Source: an uncultured Rhodospirillaceae bacterium (lineage in GTDB: Bacteria > Pseudomonadota > Alphaproteobacteria > Rhodospirillales > Magnetospirillaceae). Taken from it: DNA of 64,000 bases. Below, piece by piece: positions 9,038 to 17,450 of this stretch (position 1 is its first letter; each line of letters opens with the position of its first letter). A program made the position numbers and the translations under genes. Below the pieces are notes generated by a model. It saw nothing but the letters and a program-made list of their open reading frames with translations, had not been told where the DNA came from and made no database searches. The stretch lies in NCBI GenBank assembly GCA_903941105.1, contig CAJANL010000043.1, positions 1 through 64,000 on the forward strand, given 5' to 3'.

Positions 9038-9735
9038 CCGAATTTCAGGAACAGCTTCTCGTAGGACGCTCGAATCGCCGCCAGGGCACGGTCGAGCATG
9101 TCCGGTTTGCCCTCGGCCAGGGTACGGGCGCGCTCGATGTTGGCGACCAGATTTTCACTCATCTTGGCGAAATCGGGGGTCTCCTGCACCGCGCGGGGCG
9201 CGTTCTTCTGGATGCGGTCGGCCAGCCAGCGCAACACCGCCAGTTGGTCGCGGCGGGCGCGCTGGCTCTTGGCCGAGGGCGTCTCGGCGGCGATGGCCTC
9301 GTCCAGCGTCTCGGCGAAGTCGTTCATCACGTCGGCGAAGGCGGTGACGTTGTTACGGCGGCGCAGGTCGGCCAGCACCGCCTTGATCTCCGACAGGGTC
9401 TCCTGGGCGTCGTCGGGTGCCTTGCGGTCGAACTCGGCCAGCGCCCGGCCGGCGATATCGGCCACCGCGTTCAGCGTCTCCTTCCACTCGGCCTCCTCGG
9501 CGAACTGCGGCGGCGGGGTGGTGGCCCAGCGGCCCTGCAGCCGTTGCCACGAGTCGAGGAAGGCCGCCAGTTGGCCCTTGGCGCCGCCGCCGTCACGGCC
9601 GGCCTGGGTCAAGGCGGCACGGTAGTGCCCCCAGGCGTCGGCCAGTGCGGCGTCGAACTCCGCCGTCTCGCCCGCCGCCGCCGGTCCCGCGCCGACCATT
9701 GCCACCAAGGCCGCCACCATCGCCCAGAGCCGCAT
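9034..9735 (-). CDS. Exported alpha-helical protein of unknown function
   Basis: I do not recognise the family. The ATG at 9735 has GGGAGG six bases upstream, better than the in-frame TTG two codons earlier. The 233-residue product has a clear signal peptide ending near AAAGETAEF (about 22) and then an almost wholly helical, alanine-rich sequence with few cysteines and no heme motif. The general look resembles periplasmic helical-bundle proteins such as imelysin or cytochrome c'-like bundles without heme, but no signature confirms this. It converges on the M23 peptidase gene, their stop codons overlapping. Confidence 0.6.
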   Translation of the reverse strand: MRLWAMVAALVAMVGAGPAAAGETAEFDAALADAWGHYRAALTQAGRDGGGAKGQLAAFLDSWQRLQGRWATTPPPQFAEEAEWKETLNAVADIAGRALAEFDRKAPDDAQETLSEIKAVLADLRRRNNVTAFADVMNDFAETLDEAIAAETPSAKSQRARRDQLAVLRWLADRIQKNAPRAVQETPDFAKMSENLVANIERARTLAEGKPDMLDRALAAIRASYEKLFLKFG

Positions 9736-9830
9736 GTCCAACCTCCCTGTTTCGATGTCGTTGCTGCCATCGGCGGGTGGTTGCGGTCAAGGGGCTTCCG
9801 CAGTTTCCAAAGGGCTGGTACGCTTCGGGG

Positions 9831-10466
9831 ATGATAGTCATGGACGACTCCCGCCTCGCCGAATTGCTATGCGCCCGCCTGTGCCACGACCTCGCCGGTC
9901 CGGTCGGGGCCGCCGCCGCCGGGGCCGAACTGGCCGAGGACGCCGGCAGCGAACTCGACGCCGAGACCCTGGCCCTGGTCGCCGCCAGCGCCGCCGGGGC
10001 GGCGGCGCGGCTGAAGTTCTTCCGCACCGCCCTGGGGCCGGCCGCGTCGGCCCAGGATGCCGTGGTGGTTCGCGAGCTGGCCGAGGGCTATCTGCGAACC
10101 TCCGTCTCGGGTGGCGCGGTCGAGTTGGAATGGCGCTCGGAGCAGCGCACCCTGGATGGCGACGCCGCCCGGCTGGTGCTCAACCTGATCCTGCTGGCCC
10201 GCGACTCGCTGCCGCGCGGCGGAGCCATCGTGGCGGAGATTGCGGCGCAGGGGCCGGGAACGGCGCGGGTGCACGCCCGGGGCGAACCGGCCAAGCTCGG
10301 CGAGGAGGCACGCGCCGTGCTTGTCGAGGACCGCGAGCCCCCCGGGCCGCGCGGCGCCCATGCCCTGTTCACCCGGCGGTTGGCCGAACGGCTGGATGGT
10401 GCCGCTCTGCAGGTGACCGAGGGACCGGGTGAACTGCTGCTGTCCCTTGGCCCGGTTGCAGAATGA
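9831..10466 (+). CDS. chpT: Histidine phosphotransferase, ChpT family
   Basis: The 211-residue protein starts at one of two in-frame ATGs (9831 or 9840). It has the ChpT-type phosphoacceptor helix LLCARLCHDLAGPVGA, with His in place of a kinase H-box, then a degenerate GHKL-like C-terminal domain lacking a usable ATP-binding G-box. In alphaproteobacteria ChpT relays phosphate from the hybrid kinase CckA to CtrA and CpdR, which control cell cycle and motility. Here it sits 140 bases upstream of cheA, on the same strand, which fits a CtrA link to motility genes. Assignment rests on the His helix and overall form. Confidence 0.82.
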   Translation: MIVMDDSRLAELLCARLCHDLAGPVGAAAAGAELAEDAGSELDAETLALVAASAAGAAARLKFFRTALGPAASAQDAVVVRELAEGYLRTSVSGGAVELEWRSEQRTLDGDAARLVLNLILLARDSLPRGGAIVAEIAAQGPGTARVHARGEPAKLGEEARAVLVEDREPPGPRGAHALFTRRLAERLDGAALQVTEGPGELLLSLGPVAE

Positions 10467-10606
10467 ATCTGTGAGCAAAATCTTGGGTCCTTCTAATACT
10501 TTTCGAGCCGTGCTATGAGTCGAAGGCTGCGGGGCGGAGGGGCTCTTGCGGTAGAGGTTCGCGTCCCCGGCGGAACGCGACGTTTGGAGTGGAGCTGGAG
10601 CCGACC

Positions 10607-13261
10607 ATGGATGATCTCCTCAGCGAATTTCTGACCGAGACGTCCGAGAGTCTTTCGACCCTCGACGTCGAACTGGTAAAAATGGAGCAGAATCCAAACG
10701 ACCCCAAGATTCTGCAGAACATTTTCCGTCTGGTTCACACCATCAAGGGAACGTGCGGCTTCCTCGGCCTGCCCCGCCTTGAGCATGTGGCTCACGCCGG
10801 CGAAAACGTGCTGGGCAAGTTCCGCGATGGCGAGCTCGAAGTCACTCCCGAAGCCGTCACCCTGATCCTGCGCTCCATCGACTGCATCAAGCACATCCTC
10901 TCCCACCTCGAACAGAACGAGTGCGAGCCCGAGGGCGACGACAGCGTTCTGATCGACCAGTTGAATGCCCTGGCCGAGGGCCGTGCCGTCGGGGTGGCCC
11001 CCAAGGTCACCGCCCCGCCGCCGCCGATGCCGACCTTCGCCAGTGTCGCCGAGAGGGAGCGTCAACCCGAACCGGAACCCGAGCCGGAGCCCGAACCGGA
11101 ACCTGAACCCGAACCCGTCCGAGCCAGCGTTCCGGCCACCCAGCCGCAGCCGCCGGCGGTGGTCAAGGACATGGCGCCCGCCGCCGGTCCCGCGCTCGAT
11201 GCCAAGGAATCGGCCATCGCCGCCCAGACCATCCGGGTCAACGTCGAACTGCTCGAAAACCTGATGACCCTGGTCTCCGAGTTGGTGCTGACCCGCAACC
11301 AGCTGCTGCAGATGGTGCGCGGCAAGGACGACAGCGAGTTCGCCACACCGCTGCAGCGCCTCTCGCACATCACCACCGACCTGCAGGAAGGGGTGATGAA
11401 GACGCGCATGCAGCCCATCGGCAATGCCTGGGCCAAGCTGCCGCGCATCGTCCGCGACCTCGCGCTGGAAATGAACAAGAAGATCGACCTGCAGATGCTG
11501 GGGGCCGAGACCGAACTCGACCGTCAGGTGCTGGAGCTGATCAAGGACCCGCTCACCCACATGGTTCGCAACTCGGCCGATCACGGCCTTGAGGGAACCG
11601 AGGAGCGCAAGAAGGTCGGCAAGCCCGAGGTGGGCAAGGTGGTGCTGAACGCCTATCACGAGGGCGGCCACATCATCATCGAGATCTCCGACGACGGCCG
11701 CGGCCTCAACATCGACCGTATCCGCCAGAAGGCGATCCAGAACGGCCTGGCCAGCGAGTCCGAACTCGATGCCATGACCAACCAGCAGATCTATCAGTAC
11801 ATCTTCAAGGCGGGCTTCTCGACCGCTGAAAAGGTGACCTCGGTGTCCGGGCGCGGCGTCGGCATGGACGTGGTGCGCACCAACATCGAGAAGATCGGCG
11901 GCACCGTCGAACTGCGCTCGCAGCCCGGCAGGGGCTCGTCCTTCATCATCAAGATCCCGCTGACCCTGGCCATCGTCTCGGCCCTGATCGTCGAATGCGC
12001 CGTCGAGCGCTTCGCCATCCCGCAGATCAGCGTCCTCGAATTGGTCCGCACCACCGCCAATTCCGAGCACGGCATCGAGATGATCAACAACGCGCCGGTG
12101 CTTCGCCTGCGCGACCGCCTGTTGCCGCTGGTGTCCCTCAAGAAGCTGCTGAAGCTGTCCGACGACAGCGAGGAGCGCGAGGAGACCTTCATCGTCGTCA
12201 CCCAGGTCGGCACCTACACCTTCGGCATCATCGTCGACCGCGTCTTCGACACCGAGGAAATCGTGGTCAAGCCGGTGGCGCCGATCCTGCGCCACATCAG
12301 CATGTTCTCGGGCAACACCATCCTGGGCGACGGCTCGGTGATCATGATCCTCGACCCCAACGGCATCGCCGCCGCCACCGGCGAAGGATCGGGTCCGGCC
12401 CCCGCCACCGAGGCCGCGGTGGCGCGCGAAAGCCACGCCGAGGCCAAGACCTCGCTGCTGGTGTTCCGCGCCGGTGGCAGCGACCTCAAGGCGGTGCCCC
12501 TCGCCCTGGTGGCCCGCCTGGAAGAGATCGACGTCGCCGAGATCGAGTACAGCCACGGCAAGCCGATGGTGCAGTACCGTGGCCATCTGATGCCCCTGAT
12601 CGCCATCGATGGCGCCATGACCTTCCGCGACGAGGGGCGCCAGCCGGTGCTGGTGTTCTCCGACCGCGAGCACACCATGGGGCTGGTGGTGGAGGAGATC
12701 GTCGACATCGTCGAGGACCGCCTGAAGGTCGAGCTGACCGCCAACAACGCCGGTGTCATCGGCACCGCGGTGATCGCCGGCAAGGCCACCACCATCATCG
12801 ACGCCGGCTACTACCTGCCGCAGGCCTTCGGCGACTGGTTCGGCCGCAATGATGCCGATTACAGCGAAGATGGCATGCACCCGCCGCGCATCCTGCTGGT
12901 GGACGACAGCCCGTTCTTCCGCAATCTGCTGACCCCCTTGTTGTCGGTGGCGGGCTATGAGGTGGTATCGGTGGAAAGCGCCGACCGCGCCCTGTCGTTG
13001 CGCGAACAGGGCAACGAGTTCGACGTCATCATCAGCGACATCGAGATGCCGGGCATGAACGGCTTCGAATTCGCCAGTGCGGTACGCTCGGACATCCGCT
13101 GGAGCGGAACGCCCATGGTGGCGCTGTCATCGCACGCCACCGAAAAGGATTTCGAGCGTGGCCGCCAGGTCGGCTTCAACGACTATGTGGCTAAATTCGA
13201 CCGCGACGCCCTGCTCAACACGCTGTCACAGACCATCGCCGCCTCTAAAGGTGCCGCATGA
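10607..13261 (+). CDS. cheA: Chemotaxis histidine kinase CheA, hybrid with C-terminal receiver
   Basis: CheA autophosphorylates in response to receptor arrays and passes phosphate to CheY and CheB. The ATG at 10607 has GGAG six bases upstream; a GTG six codons earlier is weaker. Domains over 884 residues: Hpt with phospho-His44 (VHTIKGTCGFL); a Pro-Glu repeat linker at about 150-175; a dimerisation helix pair (VSELVLTRNQLLQM); a GHKL ATPase (NSADHGLE, DDGRGLN, GRGVGMDVV); two CheW-like domains; and from about 757 a receiver with phospho-Asp811 (SDIEMPG). The classic P2 CheY-binding domain appears replaced by the linker. It is the first gene of cheAWYBR and overlaps cheW by four bases. Confidence 0.97.
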   Translation: MDDLLSEFLTETSESLSTLDVELVKMEQNPNDPKILQNIFRLVHTIKGTCGFLGLPRLEHVAHAGENVLGKFRDGELEVTPEAVTLILRSIDCIKHILSHLEQNECEPEGDDSVLIDQLNALAEGRAVGVAPKVTAPPPPMPTFASVAERERQPEPEPEPEPEPEPEPEPVRASVPATQPQPPAVVKDMAPAAGPALDAKESAIAAQTIRVNVELLENLMTLVSELVLTRNQLLQMVRGKDDSEFATPLQRLSHITTDLQEGVMKTRMQPIGNAWAKLPRIVRDLALEMNKKIDLQMLGAETELDRQVLELIKDPLTHMVRNSADHGLEGTEERKKVGKPEVGKVVLNAYHEGGHIIIEISDDGRGLNIDRIRQKAIQNGLASESELDAMTNQQIYQYIFKAGFSTAEKVTSVSGRGVGMDVVRTNIEKIGGTVELRSQPGRGSSFIIKIPLTLAIVSALIVECAVERFAIPQISVLELVRTTANSEHGIEMINNAPVLRLRDRLLPLVSLKKLLKLSDDSEEREETFIVVTQVGTYTFGIIVDRVFDTEEIVVKPVAPILRHISMFSGNTILGDGSVIMILDPNGIAAATGEGSGPAPATEAAVARESHAEAKTSLLVFRAGGSDLKAVPLALVARLEEIDVAEIEYSHGKPMVQYRGHLMPLIAIDGAMTFRDEGRQPVLVFSDREHTMGLVVEEIVDIVEDRLKVELTANNAGVIGTAVIAGKATTIIDAGYYLPQAFGDWFGRNDADYSEDGMHPPRILLVDDSPFFRNLLTPLLSVAGYEVVSVESADRALSLREQGNEFDVIISDIEMPGMNGFEFASAVRSDIRWSGTPMVALSSHATEKDFERGRQVGFNDYVAKFDRDALLNTLSQTIAASKGAA

Positions 13262-13743
13262 ACCAGCTCGTTCCCCACGGTAAGCGCCAGTCCACGGATC
13301 TCGCAGCGCCCGAGACCCAGGACTACGTCACCATGTTCATCAAAGGCCAGTTGTTCGGCATTCCGGTGCTGACCGTCCAGGACGTGCTGGGGCCGCAGAA
13401 GATCACCCGCATTCCGCTGGCGCCGCGCGAGATCGCGGGTTCGCTGAACCTGCGTGGCCGCATCGTCACCGCCATCGACGTCCGCCTCCGCCTGGGGCTG
13501 CCCCGCGACTCGGGCGAGAGCAAGGGGATGAGCGTTGTTGTCGATATGGGTGGTGAGCTATACAGTCTAATGGTCGACTCGGTGGGCGAAGTGCTTTCGC
13601 TGCCGGCGGCAAAGTTCGAACGTAATCCGCCAACGCTGGATCTTCATTGGCGTGAGTTCTCGGCGGGCATCTATCGGCTTGAAGACAAGCTTCTGGTGGT
13701 GCTCGACGTGGGCAAACTCCTGGATTTCACGCGTAACGAATAG
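13258..13743 (+). CDS. cheW: Chemotaxis coupling protein CheW
   Basis: The 161-residue single CheW domain shows the expected pattern: FGIPVLTVQDVLGP early, the RIPLAPREIAGSLNLRGRIV core, and SLMVDSVGEVLSL. CheW bridges chemoreceptors and CheA at the inner face of the membrane. Its ATG lies in the cheA stop region (ATGA overlap), so translation is probably coupled to keep the two in fixed ratio. A 77-base gap containing a GC-rich stretch separates it from cheY. Confidence 0.96.
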   Translation: MNQLVPHGKRQSTDLAAPETQDYVTMFIKGQLFGIPVLTVQDVLGPQKITRIPLAPREIAGSLNLRGRIVTAIDVRLRLGLPRDSGESKGMSVVVDMGGELYSLMVDSVGEVLSLPAAKFERNPPTLDLHWREFSAGIYRLEDKLLVVLDVGKLLDFTRNE

Positions 13744-13820
13744 TAGCCTTGAACTGAGGGACATAGAGGGGGAACCGCCGGGGGGCCGGCGCTCTTCCTT
13801 CACGGGAGGCAAGCTGAGGC

Positions 13821-14186
13821 ATGAAGTCCTGTCTGATCGTCGACGACTCGAAGGTCATCCGCATGGTGGCCAAGAAGATCCTGCATGAGCTCACCTTCCA
13901 GACCGAGGAGGCCGAGGACGGCCAAAAGGCCCTGGATGCGTGCAAGCGGGCCATGCCCGATGCGGTGCTGCTCGACTGGAACATGCCGGTGATGAACGGC
14001 ATCGAGTTCCTGCGCGAACTCCGCAAGCTGCCCGGTGGCGACCACCCGGTGGTGGTCTTCTGCACCACGGAGAACGACATCGAGCACATTCAGGAAGCCA
14101 TCACGGCCGGCGCCAATGAATACATCATGAAGCCGTTCGACAGTGAGATCCTGCAGGCCAAGTTCTCGCAAGTGGGCCTGCTCTAA
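13821..14186 (+). CDS. cheY: Chemotaxis response regulator CheY
   Basis: A 121-residue single receiver domain. It has the acidic pair at residues 8-9 (IVDDS), phospho-Asp52 (LLDWNMPVMNG), the Thr switch (FCTTEND) and the invariant Lys in YIMKPF. With no output domain it should bind the flagellar motor switch. It follows cheW and precedes cheB. The nearby cheZ would supply dephosphorylation. Confidence 0.96.
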   Translation: MKSCLIVDDSKVIRMVAKKILHELTFQTEEAEDGQKALDACKRAMPDAVLLDWNMPVMNGIEFLRELRKLPGGDHPVVVFCTTENDIEHIQEAITAGANEYIMKPFDSEILQAKFSQVGLL

Positions 14187-14209
14187 GGCCTTGACGAGGA
14201 ACCCGCAAG

Positions 14210-15370
14210 ATGGCGCTTGATCCTGCCCACACCGCCGCCAGCGGCCCGCCGACCGATCAGGTCCGCGTGATGCTGGTCGACGACTCAGCGGTGGTGCGTG
14301 GCCTCGTCACCCGCATCCTGGAAGAAGACCCGGGCATCGCGGTGGTGGCTTCGGTGGGGAATGGCCAGATGGCCATGTCCGCCCTGGAACGCAATGACAT
14401 CGACGTGGTGCTGCTCGACATCGAAATGCCGGTGATGGACGGCCTGACGGCGCTGCCCAAGCTGCTGCAGATCGATCCCGGCGTGAAGGTGATCATGCAG
14501 TCGACGCTGACCTCCAAGGGGGCCGACGTCTCGCTGCGCGCCATGGAAATGGGGGCCGCCGACTATATCCCCAAGCCGACCTCGACCCGCGACCTGGCCG
14601 GCGGCATGGACTTCAAGACCGAGCTTCTCAACAAGGTCAAGGCGCTGGGCCAGGCCCGTCGCCGCAATCCCAACCGGCCACAGCGCCCCGGCGGCGCGCC
14701 GGCCGCCCGGCCCATTGCCCCGCTGCCGCCGCGCACTCCGGTGCATATCCACCCGCCCGGCCCGCTGCAGCTGCGCAGCCAGACGATCGAGCCGCCCGAC
14801 ATCATCGCCATCGGCTCATCGACCGGCGGCCCGCAGGCGCTGTTCTCGGTGCTGGGCACCATGCGCGCCGGAACCGTGCGCCAGCCCATTATCATCACCC
14901 AACACATGCCCGCCACCTTCACCACCATCCTGGCCGAGCACATCAGCCGCGTGTCGGGCTGGACCGCCCGCGAGGCGGTCGATAACGAGGTGATTCAAAG
15001 CGGTCGCGTCTATATTGCGCCGGGCGACTTTCATACCCTGGTGGAAACCAGGGGAAACGACCGCGTCCTGAGACTGGTCAAGACGCCGCCGGAGAATTTC
15101 TGCCGGCCGGCCGTCGACCCCATGCTGCGCAGTATCGCCCAGGTCTATGGGCGACGGGTGCTGGCCTGCATCTTGACGGGTATGGGTTCTGACGGTCTTA
15201 AGGGGGGGCAGGCGGTGATTCAAGCGGGAGGGACTGTCATCGCACAGGACGAAGCGAGCTCGGTGGTGTGGGGCATGCCCGGCGCGGTGGCAACGGCGGG
15301 CATCTGCTCGGCCGTCCTGCCGGTCGGTGAGATTGCTCCGTGGATCATGAAGCTGGCGGCGAGGCGCTGA
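14210..15370 (+). CDS. cheB: Chemoreceptor methylesterase/glutamine deamidase CheB
   Basis: The 386-residue protein has an N-terminal receiver with phospho-Asp70 (LLDIEMPVMDG) and a Pro/Arg-rich linker at about 148-190. A C-terminal methylesterase follows, with catalytic Ser204 (GSSTGGPQ), His232 (ITQHMP) and the Asp in LTGMGSDGLKGG. It removes methyl groups from chemoreceptors when phosphorylated by CheA, giving adaptation. It lies between cheY and cheR; the gap to cheR is only four bases. Confidence 0.97.
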   Translation: MALDPAHTAASGPPTDQVRVMLVDDSAVVRGLVTRILEEDPGIAVVASVGNGQMAMSALERNDIDVVLLDIEMPVMDGLTALPKLLQIDPGVKVIMQSTLTSKGADVSLRAMEMGAADYIPKPTSTRDLAGGMDFKTELLNKVKALGQARRRNPNRPQRPGGAPAARPIAPLPPRTPVHIHPPGPLQLRSQTIEPPDIIAIGSSTGGPQALFSVLGTMRAGTVRQPIIITQHMPATFTTILAEHISRVSGWTAREAVDNEVIQSGRVYIAPGDFHTLVETRGNDRVLRLVKTPPENFCRPAVDPMLRSIAQVYGRRVLACILTGMGSDGLKGGQAVIQAGGTVIAQDEASSVVWGMPGAVATAGICSAVLPVGEIAPWIMKLAARR

Positions 15371-15374
15371 ACCC

Positions 15375-16232
15375 ATGCGGCCCGAAGATTTCGACTACGT
15401 CGCCAAGTTGCTGAAGGACCGCTCCGGGTTGATCATCACCCGCGACAAGGCCTATCTGCTCGAAAGCCGCCTCACCCCGGTGGCCCGCAAGCGCGGCTTC
15501 AAGGGACTGGATGACCTGGTATCCAGCCTGCGCACCGCGAACGAGGACCTGCTGCGTGAGGTCACGGAGGCGATGACGACCAACGAGTCGTTCTTCTTCC
15601 GCGATATCAAGCCGTTCGACCAGTTCAAGGCGGTGGTGATGCCGCATATCCTGGCCAACCGCTCCGGCAAGAAGTCGCTGCGCATTTGGTCGGCGGCCAG
15701 TTCGTCGGGCCAGGAAGCCTATTCGCTGGCCATGATCCTCAAGGAGGAAGGCCCCAAGTTCGCCGGCTGGAAAATCGAGATCGTCGGCACCGATATCTCG
15801 ACCGAGATGCTGGAAAAGGCCAAGGCCGGTTTGTATTCGCAATTCGAGGTCCAAAGAGGCCTGCCCATCTCGTATCTGGTAAAATATTTCAAGAAAAACA
15901 ACGAGATGTGGCAGATCGATCCTGCCATCCGCGGCATGGTCCAGTACCGCGAATACAACCTGCTGCACGACCTGAAGCCATTGGGCCAGTTCGACGTGGT
16001 GTTCTGCCGCAATGTGCTGATCTATTTCGACCAGCCGACCAAGACCCGGGTGCTGGACAATATGAGCCGCGTCATGCCCGACGACGGGTTCCTCTATCTC
16101 GGCGGCGCCGAGACCGTGCTGGGGATCTCCGACAAGTTCAAGCCGGTTCCCGAGCAGCGCGGCATCTACGCCCTCACCCGTGGCGCCGGCGTGGCGCCAG
16201 CCACGCCTGCCTTCGGACTCGGGGCGCGGTAG
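15375..16232 (+). CDS. cheR: Chemoreceptor glutamate methyltransferase CheR
   Basis: CheR methylates glutamates of chemoreceptors using S-adenosylmethionine and opposes CheB. The 285-residue protein has the N-terminal helical CheR domain (TTNESFFFRDIKPF), then the SAM fold with IWSAASSSGQEAYSLAM and the catalytic-domain stretch FDVVFCRNVLIYFD. It is the last gene of cheAWYBR; a perfect hairpin and then a terminator follow. No chemoreceptor or cheD gene is in this cluster, so receptors must be encoded elsewhere. Confidence 0.96.
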   Translation: MRPEDFDYVAKLLKDRSGLIITRDKAYLLESRLTPVARKRGFKGLDDLVSSLRTANEDLLREVTEAMTTNESFFFRDIKPFDQFKAVVMPHILANRSGKKSLRIWSAASSSGQEAYSLAMILKEEGPKFAGWKIEIVGTDISTEMLEKAKAGLYSQFEVQRGLPISYLVKYFKKNNEMWQIDPAIRGMVQYREYNLLHDLKPLGQFDVVFCRNVLIYFDQPTKTRVLDNMSRVMPDDGFLYLGGAETVLGISDKFKPVPEQRGIYALTRGAGVAPATPAFGLGAR

Positions 16233-16251
16233 GAGCGACCGGGATTCCTCC

Positions 16252-16280
16252 TTCGAGACGCACCATGGGTGCGTCTCGAA
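16252..16280. repeat. Perfect 13-bp inverted repeat downstream of cheR
   Basis: TTCGAGACGCACC is followed after a three-base ATG loop by its exact complement GGTGCGTCTCGAA. There is no T-run after it, and a normal terminator lies 30 bases further on. It may be an extragenic palindromic element or a 3' mRNA-stabilising hairpin rather than a terminator. Confidence 0.7.
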
Positions 16281-16310
16281 CGGTCGATCACAACAGATGC
16301 CACGAACGAA

Positions 16311-16343
16311 AAAAAAGGCCCGCAATCCTCTGCGGGCCTTTTC
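16311..16343. terminator. Bidirectional rho-independent terminator between cheR and rpmB
   Basis: AAAAGGCCCGCA pairs with TGCGGGCCTTTT around the loop ATCCTC. There is an A-run on the left and T-run on the right, so it can end both the rightward che operon and the leftward rpmB transcript. Confidence 0.85.
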
Positions 16344-16362
16344 AATCGTGCTGCTCGCCGTG

Positions 16363-16665
16363 TCAGGCGGCGGCGGCCTGCTGCTTGGCCAGCGCCTTCT
16401 CGATGCGCTTCTTGATGCGGCGTGCCTCGATCGGCAGCTTGACGGTGCTGACGCTGAGCAGGTAGGCATCGATGCCGCCGTTGTGGTCGATGGTCTTCAG
16501 GCCGCGGGTGCAAACCCGAATCCGCACCATCTCGCCCAACGCATCGGACAACACCGAGGTCTCCTGCAGATTGGGCAGGAACCGGCGGCGGCTCCTGTTG
16601 TTGGCGTGGCTGACATTATTTCCGGACAGCACACTCTTGCCGGTGATTTCGCAGCGACGAGCCAT
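16363..16665 (-). CDS. rpmB: 50S ribosomal protein L28
   Basis: The 100-residue basic protein begins [20 protein letters not shown], the standard L28 start, and continues with [13 protein letters not shown] and a C-terminal helix rich in Lys and Ala. L28 is a late-assembling large-subunit protein. Length fits alphaproteobacterial L28, which carries a C-terminal extension compared with the enterobacterial form. It is monocistronic here, with the shared terminator 20 bases downstream. Confidence 0.96.
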   Translation of the reverse strand: MARRCEITGKSVLSGNNVSHANNRSRRRFLPNLQETSVLSDALGEMVRIRVCTRGLKTIDHNGGIDAYLLSVSTVKLPIEARRIKKRIEKALAKQQAAAA

Positions 16666-16813
16666 GGTCGCAATCCCTTCGATTCACGCAAAATTCGGTC
16701 CGGGCCGAGGCCCGAGGAAGGGCGTTTTTACGGGTTGGGTCGCCGAACGTCAAGGGAAAGAATCGCTCTGCCGGCGAGCAATAGCCGTCCACCGCGATAA
16801 CCGCGCCGTTCGG

Positions 16814-17374
16814 CTAGCCGAACAGCTTGTCGATCTCGGTCTGCGCCAGCATCTTGTCGACCTCTTCCTGGCTGACACCCTGACCGGGCAGTTGCGGGCC
16901 ATGCAGCAGGTTCTTGTCGGGATCCTTGTCTTCCTTGATCTCCACCACCACCTTGGTCAGCTCGTCCCTACCCCAGGTGAAGATGATGGAGTTGATGCGT
17001 TCCTCGACGAACTTGAGCGAGTTGACCACCTTGTTGACCCGCTGTCCGGTGATGTCCTGGAACGAGCAGGCCTCGAAGACGGAATTCACCCGGTCGGTGA
17101 CCTGATCGAAAATTTCGCCCATCTTGCCGCCCGAGCACATGGCGCGGGCCTCGCCCATCAGTCCGTCGATGCCCTCGACGCTTTCCATGATGGTATTGGT
17201 GGCACTCTCGGTGGCGTTGACGATGGCGTCGAGTTGTTCGGACATGCTGCCGAAATGATCGGCGGCGCCCGGTGGATTGAGCGCCGCCAGCTCCTTGCGG
17301 ATCTTCTGCAGGTGGCCGAACAGACCGACCATTTCCTTCTTGAAGAGCCTGATTTCGTCGTCAACCTGCTGCAT
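16814..17374 (-). CDS. cheZ: CheZ-type CheY-phosphate phosphatase
   Basis: The 186-residue helical protein holds the CheZ active-site pattern ACSFQDITGQRVNKV (about 107-121); the Asp and Gln correspond to the catalytic pair of enterobacterial CheZ. The C-terminal tail, EEVDKMLAQTEIDKLFG, is acidic and amphipathic like the CheY-binding peptide. It should speed loss of phosphate from CheY made by the facing che operon about 600 bases away. Many alphaproteobacteria use a phosphate-sink CheY instead, so the presence of CheZ is informative. Confidence 0.9.
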   Translation of the reverse strand: MQQVDDEIRLFKKEMVGLFGHLQKIRKELAALNPPGAADHFGSMSEQLDAIVNATESATNTIMESVEGIDGLMGEARAMCSGGKMGEIFDQVTDRVNSVFEACSFQDITGQRVNKVVNSLKFVEERINSIIFTWGRDELTKVVVEIKEDKDPDKNLLHGPQLPGQGVSQEEVDKMLAQTEIDKLFG

Positions 17375-17450
17375 GTGCGCCCGTCCTTGAATCCATCGCC
17401 TCGAAGATAGCCCGTTCGAGATGCTTTCGCCAAGCGGCTGGTAGGACCGC

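Noticed and set aside
11067-11120. Possible CRISPR-like repeat in cheA
   Set aside because: It is a coding Pro-Glu hexamer tract with no spacers. No CRISPR array was seen anywhere in the window.
10493-12880. Minus-strand open frame of 795 codons opposite cheA
   Set aside because: GC-driven shadow. cheA on the plus strand has complete kinase domains and a ribosome site.
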